Assembly: GCA_009599575.1 (NCBI GenBank)
Contig: VWND01000003.1
Coordinates: 820,001-884,000, forward strand
Reading direction: 5' to 3'
Source: Blumeriella jaapii
Taxonomy: Eukaryota > Ascomycota > Leotiomycetes > Helotiales > Drepanopezizaceae
Length of the DNA: 64,000 nucleotides
Below the pieces are notes generated by a model. It was not told the DNA's origin and searched no databases. It worked only from the letters and a program-made list of their open reading frames with translations. A program made the translations under genes and the position numbers. Shown here piece by piece: positions 1 to 13,404 of the stretch. Positions within the stretch are counted from its first letter, which is position 1, and every line of letters begins with the position of its first letter.

Positions 1-3000
1 TCGGCGGATGGACACGACGACAGCCTCCTTCTCGCTTCGTCCTGTCAGACTGAGCAAGCCACTCTGACTCGTGAACAGCATTTTCGGATGTCGCCATTAG
101 TCGTCAACTTCGGCACGCCTGGTCGTCTGCTTCGCTAGAACGAACTTAGTGCTGTGGTTTCCCTGGTGGAATCCTTGTCTGCCGGTCGGTCGACAGACCC
201 GGCCGACACTGATGTGCCGTACTATGGTACAGAGACTGAGTGCTCTGCACGAGGTAGGGACAGAGGTGGAAAGTCAAAGGTACGGCAGCAACCTTCCTCC
301 CTACTCTGCCCAAGTACTAGGCCGACCCGACCCCTGGCGAGTCCCCAAATCTTCGACGGAGGCCGGTGGTCCCATCCATGGCCGCGAAGTTCTCTGCCTT
401 CTCCGCGTGATATCGATGTAGAGAAAAGGCCTCCTCGGCGCATATCCTACGGCGCTATCAGTGGTGTTTTTGGTTTTGCCGCGCGGCGAGAGGAGGTCCA
501 TTCCACATCCGAACCCTGATGCTGCCGACCCCCACGGAGACGTCGACGGCTTTCTGGCTGATGATCAAATACGAATCGAGGTGCCCAAATCGCTCCATAG
601 ATCAATCTTTTGCTCCATTTTTTTCTTGCGGATCATTATTTGCAGTACGACTCAGATGGGAGGGGCGGCAGAAGATTGACTTTCGGTGACAGTTGACACT
701 GACACTGCCCATACATGCATACTGTACTGTACTGTACAAGCAAGGTTTGGTAAACTCAACTGCGGAACTCTCTGCCCTGAAACACATGTTGGCGTGAAGA
801 AGCTCGTGCCGCTGGTCGAACCTTTCATCCGCCGACGAGAGACTCCTGTACTTCAGGCCGAAGCAGCTGATGTCGTGAGGTACAGTATGTACAGTACAGT
901 ACAGTATAGTACCGTACGTAGCTACTTAGTCGGCTGATGTCCAGTTTGTGAGAGCGCCAGCTGCAGCAGAGAAGCCCGAGGGGCCAGATGGTGCCTGGGG
1001 ACCGGATTGCTGGACTCGCGCTTTTGCAACGTGCCTCCTCTCGTTCTCGCGCCCAGTGAACCGCAAAGGCCGTACTCCGTACACAATATCTGTACATGTA
1101 CTGTACAGTACTGTACCGTACCCCAAGTACCAAGTGTCGGGCGATGCGGCTATCGAAGCATCTTGATAGACTGAGACAGGACAGGCGAGCCTTCGAACCA
1201 TCCCGCTAGGACGAAGGAGGAATAGACCCTGGTCACGGGACCCGCCAGCCCTCATGTTTCCTTTTCCTACAAATTCTCCGGTCCCGACTCCCGAACATCT
1301 GTGCTGTATGGACTTACAGAACCACCGACACGTCGGCGGTGTCACTCACGGCCGGGATCTGGACGAGCTGACAGGCCGTGCAGTAAAGGCTGATGTCGGA
1401 GGTCGTCATTCTTCATTCGCAGGATCGCCAACTCAACTCCACACATGCGAAGAGTTCGCTGGGATTCGGCTGGTCGTTGCACAGCATGCCCTTCGACGTC
1501 TCAACCTCTGACCAGCCTGCTGGTTTCTGTGCTTCCACTTGATCTCCACCCAACCTGGTCTCTCGGCACTACCAGGATCTGGCAGCGGCCGGCTCGAGGT
1601 CGGGCACGCTGGCCAGGCACTCTCCTCGGATTGGGACCGACCTCTGCCTCGACATCCTGGGGACGGAAAGCCAGAATCTCGGTCTTCTCGCCAATCTCGG
1701 CAAGCAGCTGGAGTCAGAACGGCTTAAAGACGCTGTGAAGCTTTACCAATCATCATACCTCATGCAGAAGAAGGTACGTGAGAAGGCTCTTTGGGTCATG
1801 CTGCATCATGCGGTGCGACGTCGAACCCGAACCTTCATCTTCGGCACTGGATCGTCGATGGCGACGTGACAAAGCTCTTCCATTCCCAAGCGAAGCGGTC
1901 TGTCTGCCGCCACAACAAGCTCGAAGTGTCGCACCGAGCCTGGTCTCGGATAACGCAAACCCGACCCCAAGCCATGGGTCCATCCGTCTTTCTGGAGCGC
2001 AAATACCAGATCCTGCTCTACAATTCAGAGGTCAGAGAAGCTTTGTCAGCCTCACCCGGTTCTCATCTATTGGTCTCCTTACTCTCAATCGACCATGCCA
2101 CGGTGTCTCACACATTGGTACGGCAACGCCTTCCGCGCTTCACGAGAACTCTCGGATTCATAGTCGGGACAGAGTGAGTGGTTGTGCGTGCCCGCTAATC
2201 AGCTCAACGCCAGACTTCCCGAAGGTCACTTCGCCCCTTTCTTCACATGCCAACAACAGGATGTAGCGGCGAGGAAATCACCAATGCTGTAGAACAGCAG
2301 AAAAGTGACCCTGCATACCGGTCCTTCCAAAGCTTGATTCGGGCGTATTGTCGCGCCAGAGCAGAGCGAGGACGACACCAAAGCGAGGCGGTGTAACCAC
2401 CAGTACCTAAGCATTCCAACGAGCAAAGGGAGTGGGAGCCAGCTCGGAACACTGCAGACGCAGAGGTCAATGTGAGTTGCGTCTCACAGCGTCTTTCCTC
2501 TCTTTCTTTCTCGTCCGAGATCTTTCTCTGCACTGTTCGGAAGAGGGCTTTGGTCACGGTGGCGCCTGCTTGCTGCCAGTCGGCTGAGCAGGTGTGAGAA
2601 GGATCATGTTTACATGTTTGATTCATGGTATGGTGCTCGAGTGTTGCACCCGCTATATCGATTTATTTAGACCCAGGCTTGTATCTTCTGGCTGAAGTTT
2701 GGTATCGTGCTGCGGGTCGCTAGACGTGGCTCCTGGGTCTGCTTTCGACGCCGAGCTTGGGCCTCGAGGATCCCGAGAAAACGGGATGCCGTGCAGACAC
2801 AGATCGCTTATTGTACCGCTTTTTCCAAGTGGCGATTTCGACTACATTGTCTGGCAAAGGATGGTTGGTTCCGTCCCAGCTTCGGAAGGTTCCAAACTTC
2901 AACAGACACATGGAAGCACATTTCTCCTCAACAGGAACACCACAAGCGTAGCACTATCTCTTCATCCAATCTATTGCTTGTCCCCTTTGCTGTAACTCTT

Positions 3001-6000
3001 TTCTCCTTTGCTTCGATGATCCATCCTGCCGGTTGACCAAGGCGCAAAAAGAAAGCTTTAACACCGGAGCTGGGACTTCTTCACTTTTTGTCGTAGCATG
3101 TCTTTTTAGTAGTACATATAGTTTGTCATATTTGATAGATGTATAAATCTCAATCATCACTGGAGCCCCGACAATTCTCTCAATGCTCCATCAGATAGAT
3201 ACAGCGTAGCAGGAGCAACTGGCCCAACCTCCGTTCCCCATTGATGAGATGCCAGTCTATGTCCACTCCCTCGTAGAGATGTTCTTTTTCTTCAAGAACA
3301 CGCTCAATAAATAAACTTGCGGATCGCGGAGTTGATGGGATAGGAAGGGGTAAGTAAGTAAGTAAGCAAGCAAGCAGGAGTTTCCACCCACCCACCACCC
3401 ACCACGCCCCATCACCATTCTTCCTTCTCAACCGTCCACACCCAACCCTGATATCTCGCCTCCCAATCACATCCCACGAGCCCCAAACCCAATGCAGGAC
3501 CACCAAACCACAACCCGACCCCGCAACCAAGCACCGTTCGGCTGTGGTGTTCCCTCCCCCTTCGCCCTAGCATCACTCACGACTCCGCGAGGGGAAACAC
3601 ATGATAGATAGATAGATAGATCCCTTCCCGGTCTCGCTTTCCGCAGGCTTTGTTTGCCTGCCTACCTAGGTACCCTGCGCATCTTCTCTCCCACTAGAGA
3701 TCTACGTGCGCTTAGTGCGATATACCCACCCGACAGTCTCCTCTGTATCGTCCGAGGGAAACGCATCGAGGCAGGCCCAGAAAGACTCTGAGCTGATTCA
3801 GGGCCAAGGCGCTCCCGAGCACAGTCTGTATGTACAGTACAGTATACTCACTCGCAGTATTCGCACCCCGAGACTTGGATCGTGAGAGACTCGACGACGT
3901 ATGGAGAACGTGCGAGTTGGATGGTTGTCGAGCTGAGTCGAATGGCATTGTGCATCACGCCGACTTGGGGGAAAGGTGATTATTGCACCGAGCTGAGCGC
4001 TTGTGAGGCTGCTATCGCGCTCCCTGACACTGAGGCCTTGTACATACCTAGGTACAGTACGACGCCCATCGTATCGTCCCGATCGCCGCGCAGCCCACTC
4101 ACACAGCCCTCTTACATCAGGACCCCTCAGCTCTAGCCCTGCGCGCCCTCCGCACATGGCTAACTTGTTGATAGACGCGCAGCAAGTGCGCACAATCCCG
4201 ACCCTGCTTTGGTTGTGCGGCCAGGTGTTAGCCGAATAGGAGAATCGGAGAGTTTCCGGGGAGCAATTGAGAGCTTTTAATGAGAGCTCGAGACCGACCT
4301 TTGGAGGGAGCTGACGGTTGTTGATCTGCTTCCCATTTCGGAAGCGGTGTTCAACACTGCATTCAACGCACGCACTAGGGCGCCAATTATCTCGAGATAT
4401 CTCCACATGGATCATCTTTTACTAAGAGGCTCGAAAGCACTCGAGTTTTTGAAATAGTGCGTTGCTTCGCTACTGCTACTTGCAATAAAGATTCACTGCT
4501 CTTGAACCACCAAACCAACCAACCAACCAAGAAACTCGAGAATTTTTGAAATTGTTGGTACGAATTCGGTGTGCACACCAGGTGTAAGACTACAAGCCTA
4601 ACAGTTCTACGAAAACAAAATGGTTTCTTGCTGTACGAGATGAAAGAGCTTGCTTTTAAGGTTGGGCTATCAGACCCTTCTTGCTTGACAGACATAGCTA
4701 GTGCAATTATCGTTTGTTCAAGCATTTGAAAATACAAGCGCTCAAACGTCCATAAGCTTGTACGTCAGGTCATGCGTAAAACTGGGTTTAGTAGCACCAA
4801 GTCAAAAGAATATGACTTGCTCTAGATCTAGCTAGCGAAGTTTCAGCAAACAGATTAAAATTCGAGCAGCTGCTTAGCTAAACTTTAGCGTACAGAAACA
4901 ACAACATAGACATGTGTTTTTGTGACGACCTGAGCTTATTGCTAGCAGTCAAGATTGTAGGAGCGTCTTACAATCCGCAAAACTTGTCTCCGCGCGATCA
5001 TTCAATAACAGTCCTGTAGCGAGTTCAAACACTTAAGCCAAACTCGTCCTACAACCAAGAAATAAACTAGATTTTGCCACTATCTTTTCAGAGCCGTATG
5101 TTTTTGTAAGGGGCCTTTTAATTTTTTTACTACCGTCTGATGCTCTAAATTGTAAAGTAAGGAAGGTTATCACTCTCCGAGAATGTACAGTAACAATGGT
5201 ACAAGGGGTTGGCCGCTGACTAATAAAGCTTGGTAACTTTACACATCGCATGGATCTGAGAATTGGACCAAATATCTAAATATAATATAACAAGGACCTG
5301 TGTCCCCCTTTCTCGCTCATCGGCGTGATCAGTGCTCAATTTTTTTGATGTCCCATGCCCTTTCCCTGAGTACAATAATAGACGACCCAATTCAGCAGCA
5401 TCCGCAAGACTGAGTCAGCCAGTAAAAAAAAAAAGAGATGTTTTTATCCTTCATGCGTGCCAGTGGCCTCAAGTCCTCAACAACGCCACCTCCACAGGGC
5501 TACCGATTAATCTTCAACAACATCTAGTCATTTGACCTTCTGCACTTTCGGCATCATGCGATCTCTTAGCATACTGTACTACACTTGTAGCCTATGAACT
5601 ACGAAATTTGACATACATAAGCATGATTTTGTTATAACAATTCGGATTCGGCGGTGGACGGTGGCTGTGGTGTCAAAAACGGCAACGTAGCTCCCCCGTG
5701 GGGCGCCACACAGCTTAGCTAGAGCTAGCGACTTTCCACACTCACGTTCTCAGTTCAAAAGCGTGCCCAGTGCCTAAAATCTTTTCAACGCATTAACAAT
5801 CACTAAATCCTTTCAGCGACTTCAAGCTACATTGAGACTTCTCACTCGCTCTATAAATCGTACAATGTCCTCAGAAGGCTTCGTGCAACAGGGACGTATA
5901 GCCAGCCGTAAAACGATAAATATGACGACGATGGCAGCTCTAATCGTGCTTCTGTGCAAGAGCTTGGCCTGACCGGGGGTGACGAAGATGGACTGAACAT

Positions 6001-6826
6001 CAATGAACCTTAATCGTTCAAGTCTTCCATACGGGAGGGCCTGCCCTTGGCTTTCAATCTCCATCTGATACATCTTGACCTCGAACCAGGTACGTAGATT
6101 CGCTAAATTTAAGCATGTCAATTAGCGAGGGAGAAGAAATCAACAAGGATTACTCAGCTTCTGTAGGCAGCTTTCACAACAGAGACTCAAGGAATGGTCT
6201 CATGATGAACAACTTCATCGAGATTGCGCTATGTACACGATGAAGCTCTCGAGACATCATCCGTGGTCACCTTGCCATCGACCCAATGCAATGGTGCATG
6301 CGTGTCGTCAATGGACTCGACTAGCTCCGAGAACTTCGTCGCTTGTCTGCCAGACGTTTCCGTCACCCGCCCTGTGGCTTGTATTATCTTATGTTGCGAA
6401 GTGTCTTCCGCCTAGGACTGTATGTGTGCCGATCTCTTCATCGAGATTTTCTTTGCATCAAGAGCTAACTACATCGCTGAGAGTGTTTTCTAATTGCGAA
6501 TTCAACCCCTTTTCGCGAAAGGGGTATGTTTACAGCTGACTCGCTTGTGAGTCGGAACCACCGAAGTGGGACGCTGCCAAGGTTGGACACTTTTGGTCTT
6601 GCTCTGCTGTAGAGCAATAGAACAATTAATACAATTAGTGGTTCTGAACTACCACAGCAAACTAACATCTAAGATGAAAGATACTCAGGATATCGACGAA
6701 TACCCTAATTCGGGAACGGCGCCCGACAAATAATTGCTATGAATGCGTGGGTAGCCCAGTACATATTGCCACCAACAGCACCCGCGATCCTGATTCCTTC
6801 CTCGAGCTTAGTTTCCCAGCTTCAAC
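1..6826. other. Gene-poor left region
   Basis: I see no gene I can support across most of this stretch. Open frames are short, overlap on both strands and lack recognisable motifs. GTACAGTAC-type palindromic words recur near 727, 893, 1101 and 3833. Simple repeats include TAAG/CAAG units at 3350-3376, TAGA units at 3603-3621 and CCAA units at 4502-4520. The only coding-like patch is listed separately (about 1560-1755). Confidence 0.5.
1562..1755 (+). CDS. Possible exon of an unrecognised gene
   Basis: One frame reads as a natural amphipathic protein segment through codons for LGLLANLGKQLESERLKDAV and ends KLYQSSYLMQKK, immediately before a consensus-like donor (GTACGTGAG near 1774). The same frame is closed by TGA upstream, near 1537, so an acceptor would have to lie between the two. 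Another open stretch (about 1900-2176, +) could be a later exon, but I could not build a connected model or name a family. It could be a decayed gene. Confidence 0.25.
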
Positions 6827-9534
6827 ATGGTGGTCAACAGCGCCAACCCGGGCCCTTGCCTCTCACGCAGCCCCAGCGCCATATCGTTTGCCAGCGATTA
6901 CTCTAACATGTCGTCCGACGATACTACGTCCATGCTTGAGCCTGAACATTGCCACGAAGGGTGTCATGGAAAACATCACCACAGCGATTCGAAAGCTGTC
7001 AAAGGTTCATGCGAGAAGAGCGGCGAATCAAGGATCCAAATCGAACCTGCATCTTCTTATGAGGGAGAGAAAATTGTGCTCAATGTTCAGGGAATGACAT
7101 GTATGTACCAAGCCACCGATGTTTTGACACCCCATTCCAAGCAACCAATTCTAAATCTTGTCTAGGCACGAGTTGCGAGTTAAATCTTGTCAAAGTGCTC
7201 AGCACAATTTCCCCGATTTCGGACATCAAGACCAGTCTCCTCCATTCACAGGCCGAATTCAGATTAGCGCCTTCAGAGTCTTTCACTGGCGAGAACATAG
7301 CCCAGATAGTCCAACAGAAGACTGGATTCACATGCACGAGAGTAGCCGATGGCGAAGAACTGGACTTGCTACTTCCTGCTGGCATCTCGACACTTGAAGG
7401 CACCTGGCCCTCTGGACTCCTTGATCTTGCCTACCTTGGGCGGAGAAAGATCCGCATTTCGTATTCGCCCAAGGTGGTTGGCGCCAGGGATCTTCTTCGA
7501 CATCCATTCTTCCAGGGTTCTCGATTCTCTCCCATCGCCTTATCTTTGACTGAAATTTCTGGTGGCACGGAGACTTACAAGTCTTTCTTGTTGACAACAC
7601 TCGCTGCAATCCTGACACTGCCTGTTCTGATCTTCGCTTATGCTCCCGGCCTGCCGCATCGCCCCATCCTGTATGGATCTATTGATCTTGTTCTGGCAAC
7701 ACTGGTACAAGTAATCGTCGGACACGGCTTTTACATCAGAGCCTACAAGTCGCTATGGTACTCGGGCACGATTGAGATGGACATGCTCATTGTCCTGAGT
7801 ACGACTACAGCTTATCTATACTCCGTCATTGCATTCTTGTGCCAGTTAGAGGGAAAACCTCTTTCTACCGAGGGATTCTTCGAGACGAGCACGCTTCTCG
7901 TTACACTCATCATGGTCGGAAGAACGGCAGCTGCGTATGCTCGGCAAAAGGCCATCGAGTGCATTTCGATGGAGTCCTTGCAAGAACAAAGTGCCCTTGT
8001 CGTGGACATGGGCGATCCCAAAAAAAACCATGAAAATATCGACTCCCGGCTTCTTCAGTACGGCGATGTCTTCAAGGTGTTGCCCGAAAGCCGAATCGTC
8101 ACCGATGGGATCATCATCGAGGGCGAGACAGAGGTTGATGAGTCCTTGATTACTGGCGAGTCAACGTTTCGGCACAAGAAGGTCGGCATGCCCGTCATTG
8201 CCGGCAGCATCAATCACTCCGGAACACTGCTCGTCAAACTTTCCCAACTACCCTCAGAAAACACCATCAAAATGATCAGCACCATGGTAGACGAAGCCAA
8301 ATCCTCCAAGGCCAAGGTTCAGGAAATTGCGGACCGGGTGGCCGGCCATTTGGTCAAAATTGTCCTGGGTCTCAGCGCGATCGTCTTTATAGCATGGATT
8401 GTGCATGGAAAGACTGCTCGGCACCAAAGCCTGTCGGAGGCTAGCATCAACGCCATGACCTACACCATATCAACTCTCATCGTCTCCTGCCCTTGTGCTA
8501 TTGGGCTTGCCGTACCGATGGTTCTCGTCGTTGCCGGGGGGGTGGGAGCAAAGTACGGTCTGCTGTTCAAATCTGGCCAGACCCTCGAAATTGGTCGCAA
8601 AGTCAACCATGTCATATTTGACAAGACCGGAACGCTGACCCAAGGAAACCCATCAGTTGTTGCTACGCACTATCTCGACCAGTCGAAGCACCTGGAGGCC
8701 ATGGTTGCGGGATTGACGAGTAACAGCAAGCACCCTGTGTCGTGTGGCGTAGGCCGATATCTGGAGGCGAAAGCGGTTGAGCCAGCACCAATCGAGCACG
8801 TTCTGTCAATACCTGGAAAGGGTGTTGAGGCAACCTACAACAATTTCCAATTGCGAGCAGGTAGCCCTAAATGGCTAGGGGTCGAGAGTCTCCCAGAAGT
8901 GTACGGGCTACTCCAGCACGGCCTGACCCTCTACTGCGTCGAAATCGAAGGGATCCTGGTAGCGGTGTACGGCCTCCAAGACCAGCTCCGTCCAGATGCC
9001 CTGAACACGATCGTCGAGTTGAAAAAACGTTTCATCAACGTCTCCCTCGTCAGCGGCGACAACGAGAGAGCTGTCTCTGCGATTGGACTCCAGCTTGGCA
9101 TCCCAAAACAGAACATTCGCTATTCATACAGCCCGACCCAGAAACAACAATACGTCAAGGACCAAATGGCTGTCAAGAACAGCACTGTGCTGTTTTGTGG
9201 CGATGGAACCAACGACGCCGTTGCGCTGGCTCAAGCGAGCATCGGGCTGCACATGAACAACGGCTCCGACGTGGCCCAGAGCGCGGCGGACACGGTTCTG
9301 ATGAACACCTCTTTGTGCCGGATCATCACGCTTATCGATCTCTCCGCCGCCTTCTACCGAAGGGTGTTTTTCAACTTCGGGTGGAGCTTCACTTACAACG
9401 TGATTGCCATCTCGCTGGCAGCGGGGGCCATCCCGAATATGAGAATTGCCCCGGCGTATGCTGGAATAGCGGAGTTGGTGAGCGTGTTGCCTGTAATTGC
9501 GATTGCGATGCAACTGCGGTGTAAGAGGTTCTGA
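6827..9534 (+). CDS. Copper-type P1B heavy-metal ATPase
   Basis: This is a membrane pump that uses ATP to move Cu(I) (by family) across a membrane, either for copper efflux or for loading the secretory pathway. Two exons, 6827-7100 and 7166-9534, give 880 residues. Splicing the 65-bp intron (GTATGT...TCTAG) rebuilds a complete metal-binding motif GMTCTSC at residues 89-95, which fixes the model. A His/Cys-rich stretch (HCHEGCHGKHHH) precedes it. Visible catalytic landmarks are TGES 421-424 (actuator), the membrane CPC ion motif 533-535, DKTGT 577-581 with the phosphorylated Asp577, the P1B-specific HP pair 614-615, and GDGTNDA 770-776. There are several hydrophobic segments before the actuator and two after the hinge. 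It has only one CxxC domain, so it could be of the resistance type rather than the multi-domain Ccc2 type; I cannot separate these from sequence alone. No lesion seen. Confidence 0.93.
7101..7165 (+). other. Intron splitting the metal-binding motif
   Basis: A 65-bp GT-AG intron in the ATPase gene, donor GTATGT and acceptor TCTAG. It interrupts the Cys codon of the GMTC half of the motif. The frame continues only if it is removed, and removal restores CxxC. Confidence 0.9.
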
Positions 9535-10114
9535 ACGATCACCGAGAGATCGCTGTTGTACCTGGCGCAAAAAGAGGGGGTAGAAAAACCCTTGGATTGC
9601 AAGATGCTGGGATTGGGTTAATAGGGTTTCGAATGGCTCAATGCGAGTGCCTCCCATTGGTAGGTCTCACTACACCGATGTGTATATGAATACGACAGCT
9701 TTTCAGAAGAGAATAAATCTATCGAAGAGATTCATTTGATTACAAATTCGGAAGGCATGTGATTTTCAAGTCTGAGGTACTGGTTTTCAAGGGATTGGAA
9801 CATATGGGCGTTCATCTAGAGTGATGCTATTGTCTCATTTCTATTCGTGATCTGCTGGCAAACCAATCTTAAGCACCTTTTCATGGAGGCCTTCCACCAT
9901 TTCTCACGAAGGTCCATAGAAGACGCGGTATAGCGACTTCATATACACCGGCTCTTGGAACGTAGTCCTAAGACAGATAGCCGAGCCCATACCAACGCCT
10001 CGCTCCAAAAGATACATATCCTGACCCAACGAAGCGCTTCGCCGTTAACATGAGAACCGTGCTGGTACAATAAATCAACAACTGAAACAGTTAACCCTAA
10101 GCTCCTCGGTCTCA
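9535..10114. other. Intergenic, no gene seen
   Basis: This is the 3' flank between the converging ATPase and the four-helix membrane protein gene. I see no open frame or RNA gene that I can support. Confidence 0.5.
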
Positions 10115-10757
10115 TTACTTGCGTATAGTTGTTACACGAACAGTCTCCGTCTCTCGGCGACGACTCCGATTACTGCTTTGACGACTTCCTCTGCTACTTC
10201 TGCTCCCTTTCACGACCCTGACCTCTTCTCTGGTGTTACCCATGTTGAGCCAGACTCTACAATCGAGGCAACCATAGCCGATCATGATTGCATGCACAGC
10301 ACTATCTCAGTGTCAGCTCCCGCAAGCTCCCCGTCACTTTACTTCATGAAGACATCTTCGCATTGGGGGATGTCATACATCAAAACCCCCTGCAGCCATC
10401 TCAGCGCATTCGTCAAATCATGATTCGACCGCTCAGTCCCCTGGTCACCATCACCACGCCAATCTACGATCCCCAGATTGACCGCGCCGGCAATCAGCAG
10501 GCCCATCGCAATGAGGTCCAAAGCCATCAGCATGCCTGGCGTTATTCGCCCCGGGACAGCAGACACACCCAGTCGAAGATGTTGAGCAGCAGCGACCATA
10601 TGACGGCGACATAGGTGATGGGCGGGGTGTCGCCTGTTCGCGTGGTGAGGATGATAGCGATAGCGAGGAGGGCAATGCCGAGCCCTAAACCAACGGTCCG
10701 GACGAAGAGAGCGACGTTGCGGAGTGACTCGGGGTACAGTTGGCGGGAGTGCGACAT
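10115..10757 (-). CDS. Small four-helix (MARVEL-like) membrane protein, frame broken once
   Basis: The start is MSHSRQLYPE at 10757. Exon 1 runs 10757-10379 and exon 2 runs 10301-10115; the 77-bp intron has donor GTATGA and acceptor GATAG. The protein has a short N-terminus, TM1 (about VALFVRTVGLGLGIALLAIA), TM2 (YVAVIWSLLLNIFDWVCLL), TM3 (MALDLIAMGLLIAGAVNLGI) and TM4 assembled across the splice (LRWLQGVLIAVHAIMIGYG), then a basic Arg/Ser-rich tail. This layout resembles fungal MARVEL-type proteins. The frame breaks after LLSRG at a CCCCGGG run (10549-10555). Adding one base joins the halves, and the intron phase then fits exactly, giving 188 residues. Function unknown. The break may be a sequencing indel or a real mutation. 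Confidence 0.7.
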
Positions 10758-11734
10758 CGTTCTTTGCGTACGGATATATACTCGGCGGCACTCCTTTCCT
10801 CGTCGCGAAATGGCAATTGAGTTTCCAGGTAGCTTGCAAGTATCTGTCAAGAACGGATAACTTGCGACGAGGAAATTCCCAATCGAGATGCTGATGGTCG
10901 TTTTTAAACAGCGCAAAAGACGAGACCGATTTGGGAATGAGGTGATTCATGCGACGAGCATCATGTCATGGCGGCCGAGAAGAGGTAGGACAGGTTTTGT
11001 ACTATACTTTGGTTTGCGTTTCCGAAGCTTCCGCAAGTCTTCGAGAGCGGGGAATATGCGAGGCTCCTTGCGACATCGCATACCTTTTTGCCTCTGCCTT
11101 CATCATCTGACTGTGTATGAGCTTTATCGCTGTATCGCGCTCGAGGCTTACATTGTGATGGTGTGACCTTGCATAGGGTTGATTGCTCGTCCTCCTCCAA
11201 TCACAACGACGGGATGCGAATGCAAAGGGTCGAAACAGGAAGCTCAATCTGGAAGGTTTGAATTTAGGTTCGATACGTTTGATACCTCGTACGGTGATAG
11301 CAAGCATCCGCAATCCGTGCAACGGAAGATTGTTTGCTTGCGTGGTGGCACTAGTGTTCTCGGTAAAGGTCCTTGTCCTTGGTGACGAGTGGGGATGCAT
11401 GCCCACGATCTGGACAGACCTGGGGGCGATAAATATATTTTCCTAAATTGAACCTAGTATTACTTGTAGCTTCGGTTGGCGCGAATACACAGCGAATCGT
11501 GAGGATGGAAACTATGGATCGATGAGCGGTCGGTAGAACTTGGGCCGCATGACGCGCAGAAAGTCCAATCGTCAAAGCTTCTACGACCAGTCCCCCACGG
11601 TGGCGTAGATCAAGCTGGTTTGTGGATACTCCAGACTGAAGATGGATGTTTCCAAAAGACCTCGGAATGTTTAGCTCCCTTAAAAAGGCTCGTAAGTTGC
11701 CGAGAACCTGCAACCTACCTTACCTGGCAAAACT

Positions 11735-13190
11735 TTATTGGGACCTCATCCTCGTCTTAGAACAATAGAACACTGTCTTCCTCTTCTTACTCCGCCTCTT
11801 CCAGCCCACCAAGGGAACCACCTTGCAAGCCTTCTTCAACTCCCTCTTTGAGTAGTCCAACTCGGGCTTGAAGTTCACCTCCGGAATGTCGTCGATAAAG
11901 CCAGTCATCTTGAACTCGGAGCCGATCTGCGCAGGATAGCACACGGTGTCTGGAAGCGAGTTAACCGGTCGGTCTATCCTTGTCCCGGAGGGCCTCGAAC
12001 GCCGGGAAAATCGCCTGCTCTCGGCTGTCATTTTGGTCCAGTCACTCTCGCCTTCGGCCTTGCCATCAGATCTTCGCCTTCTTGATCTGTGTCGTACCCA
12101 TCGTCGGCTTGGTGACTGTCTTCGGGTTTAGATATTCTATGTCGCTGAGTGTGATCTGGCGGGCCTTCTTATCACCTGGGTTTGCCGTGGTCCTTGATTT
12201 TTTCATGTCATCGTCACTCTCGAATAGGTGGTCGTGATTCTCGATTTCAGAGTCGGACCGCGAGACTATCTTTCCTGGTCTTATGACGACTTTCTGGGTA
12301 GGGAGAACTACATCACGAGATCATTGTTACCAATGTCGTGGCCAAGTCAAAATCTTTGAAGAATGTCTTGGTTTCTTGGAAAAATGCAACTCACCTATCA
12401 TGTCGCGTTTACAATCACCCTCGAGTCCTTTCTGCATCGATTCAATGAGGACGCGAGTTTTTTTGTTCTCTAAATCATCTTGCACGTATGAGTCAAGTCC
12501 AGGTTGAACACGTTGGTTATTGAAACGCACCGCAACTAAGCATATCAAATCGCTGGGGAGCGTCAGGGCTTTGATCCGCTGTTCTGTGAGCTCGAGATGA
12601 CCACCTGAAGAGATACGTATCAGCCGGAAGCACTGACAACTCGGACCTATTCCATGGAAGAAGGCATGAACTTACATATTGCCCGAACACTGGCCAGAAG
12701 TACAAATAGATCTAATGTTGGAGTCCTGTGGTGCCTGGCAAGCCTCAACTTGGTAATACATTCCTGCACGATCACAATGAACCTGTTGTGTGAATCACTG
12801 GTCACGTGACCATTACACGCTTCCAGTGTCCCGAAACGTGACCACAAGTCACATGATTTGTGGCGCTCGCTTCTGTCACTGGTACAGCGATTCATATTAT
12901 TTGTATCGAGATTTACACTCTACCAGATTTGCACGACAGGTTCTGATACAACCCGTCGCTGTTCTGTCCTTCACCTGTATCGAAAGAGCCGATTGAGGAG
13001 TCGATTAAGAGATTGATTGCAAAGACAAATTGCTGTTTCGGAGCAATTCCATCAATCCGACATCAAGCGTCAGCTCGATAGCCCGCTGTTGGTGGCGTCT
13101 GCTTTGAACCGCTCCTCTCTTTCTTTAATGACGTAGTCGCACATCAGTCTCAGATACGCGTTGCAGACACGGGTATTGGCAGAGGTTTGT
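11735..13190 (-). CDS. Multi-exon hypothetical gene or genes, model unresolved
   Basis: Several coding-like segments lie in a row on the minus strand. The 5'-most, about 13180-13067, includes NTRVCNAYLRLMCDYVIKER. A second, about 12788-12686 (VIVQECITKLRLARHHRTP), continues across a good intron (GTAAGT at about 12676, acceptor CTTCAG near 12607). It then runs through about 12606-12400 and a GTGAGT donor into an acidic segment about 12290-12070. A final lysine-rich segment (KRELKKACKVVPLVGWKRRS) ends at 11735. The middle joins fit GT-AG rules, but I could not connect the first and last segments uniquely. I recognise no domain. It may be one gene, two genes, or partly decayed. Confidence 0.4.
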
Positions 13191-13404
13191 TCACATTCTG
13201 AATCTGGATCTGGATCTTGCGAAGGGCAACTTTTGGCATTTTATGTGCAAGATCAGCCCAAGCTGTGCGACTGACTCTCCGTAAATCCAAAATCAAAATC
13301 CAAAATCAAAACAAGCTCTTCCATATCGGCTTGGTCGAGCTTGGTACGGTGGTCTGTAGCGAGCCGAGTGGTAGATCGACGTCAACCGCGCTCGGCGTAA
13401 GCTT

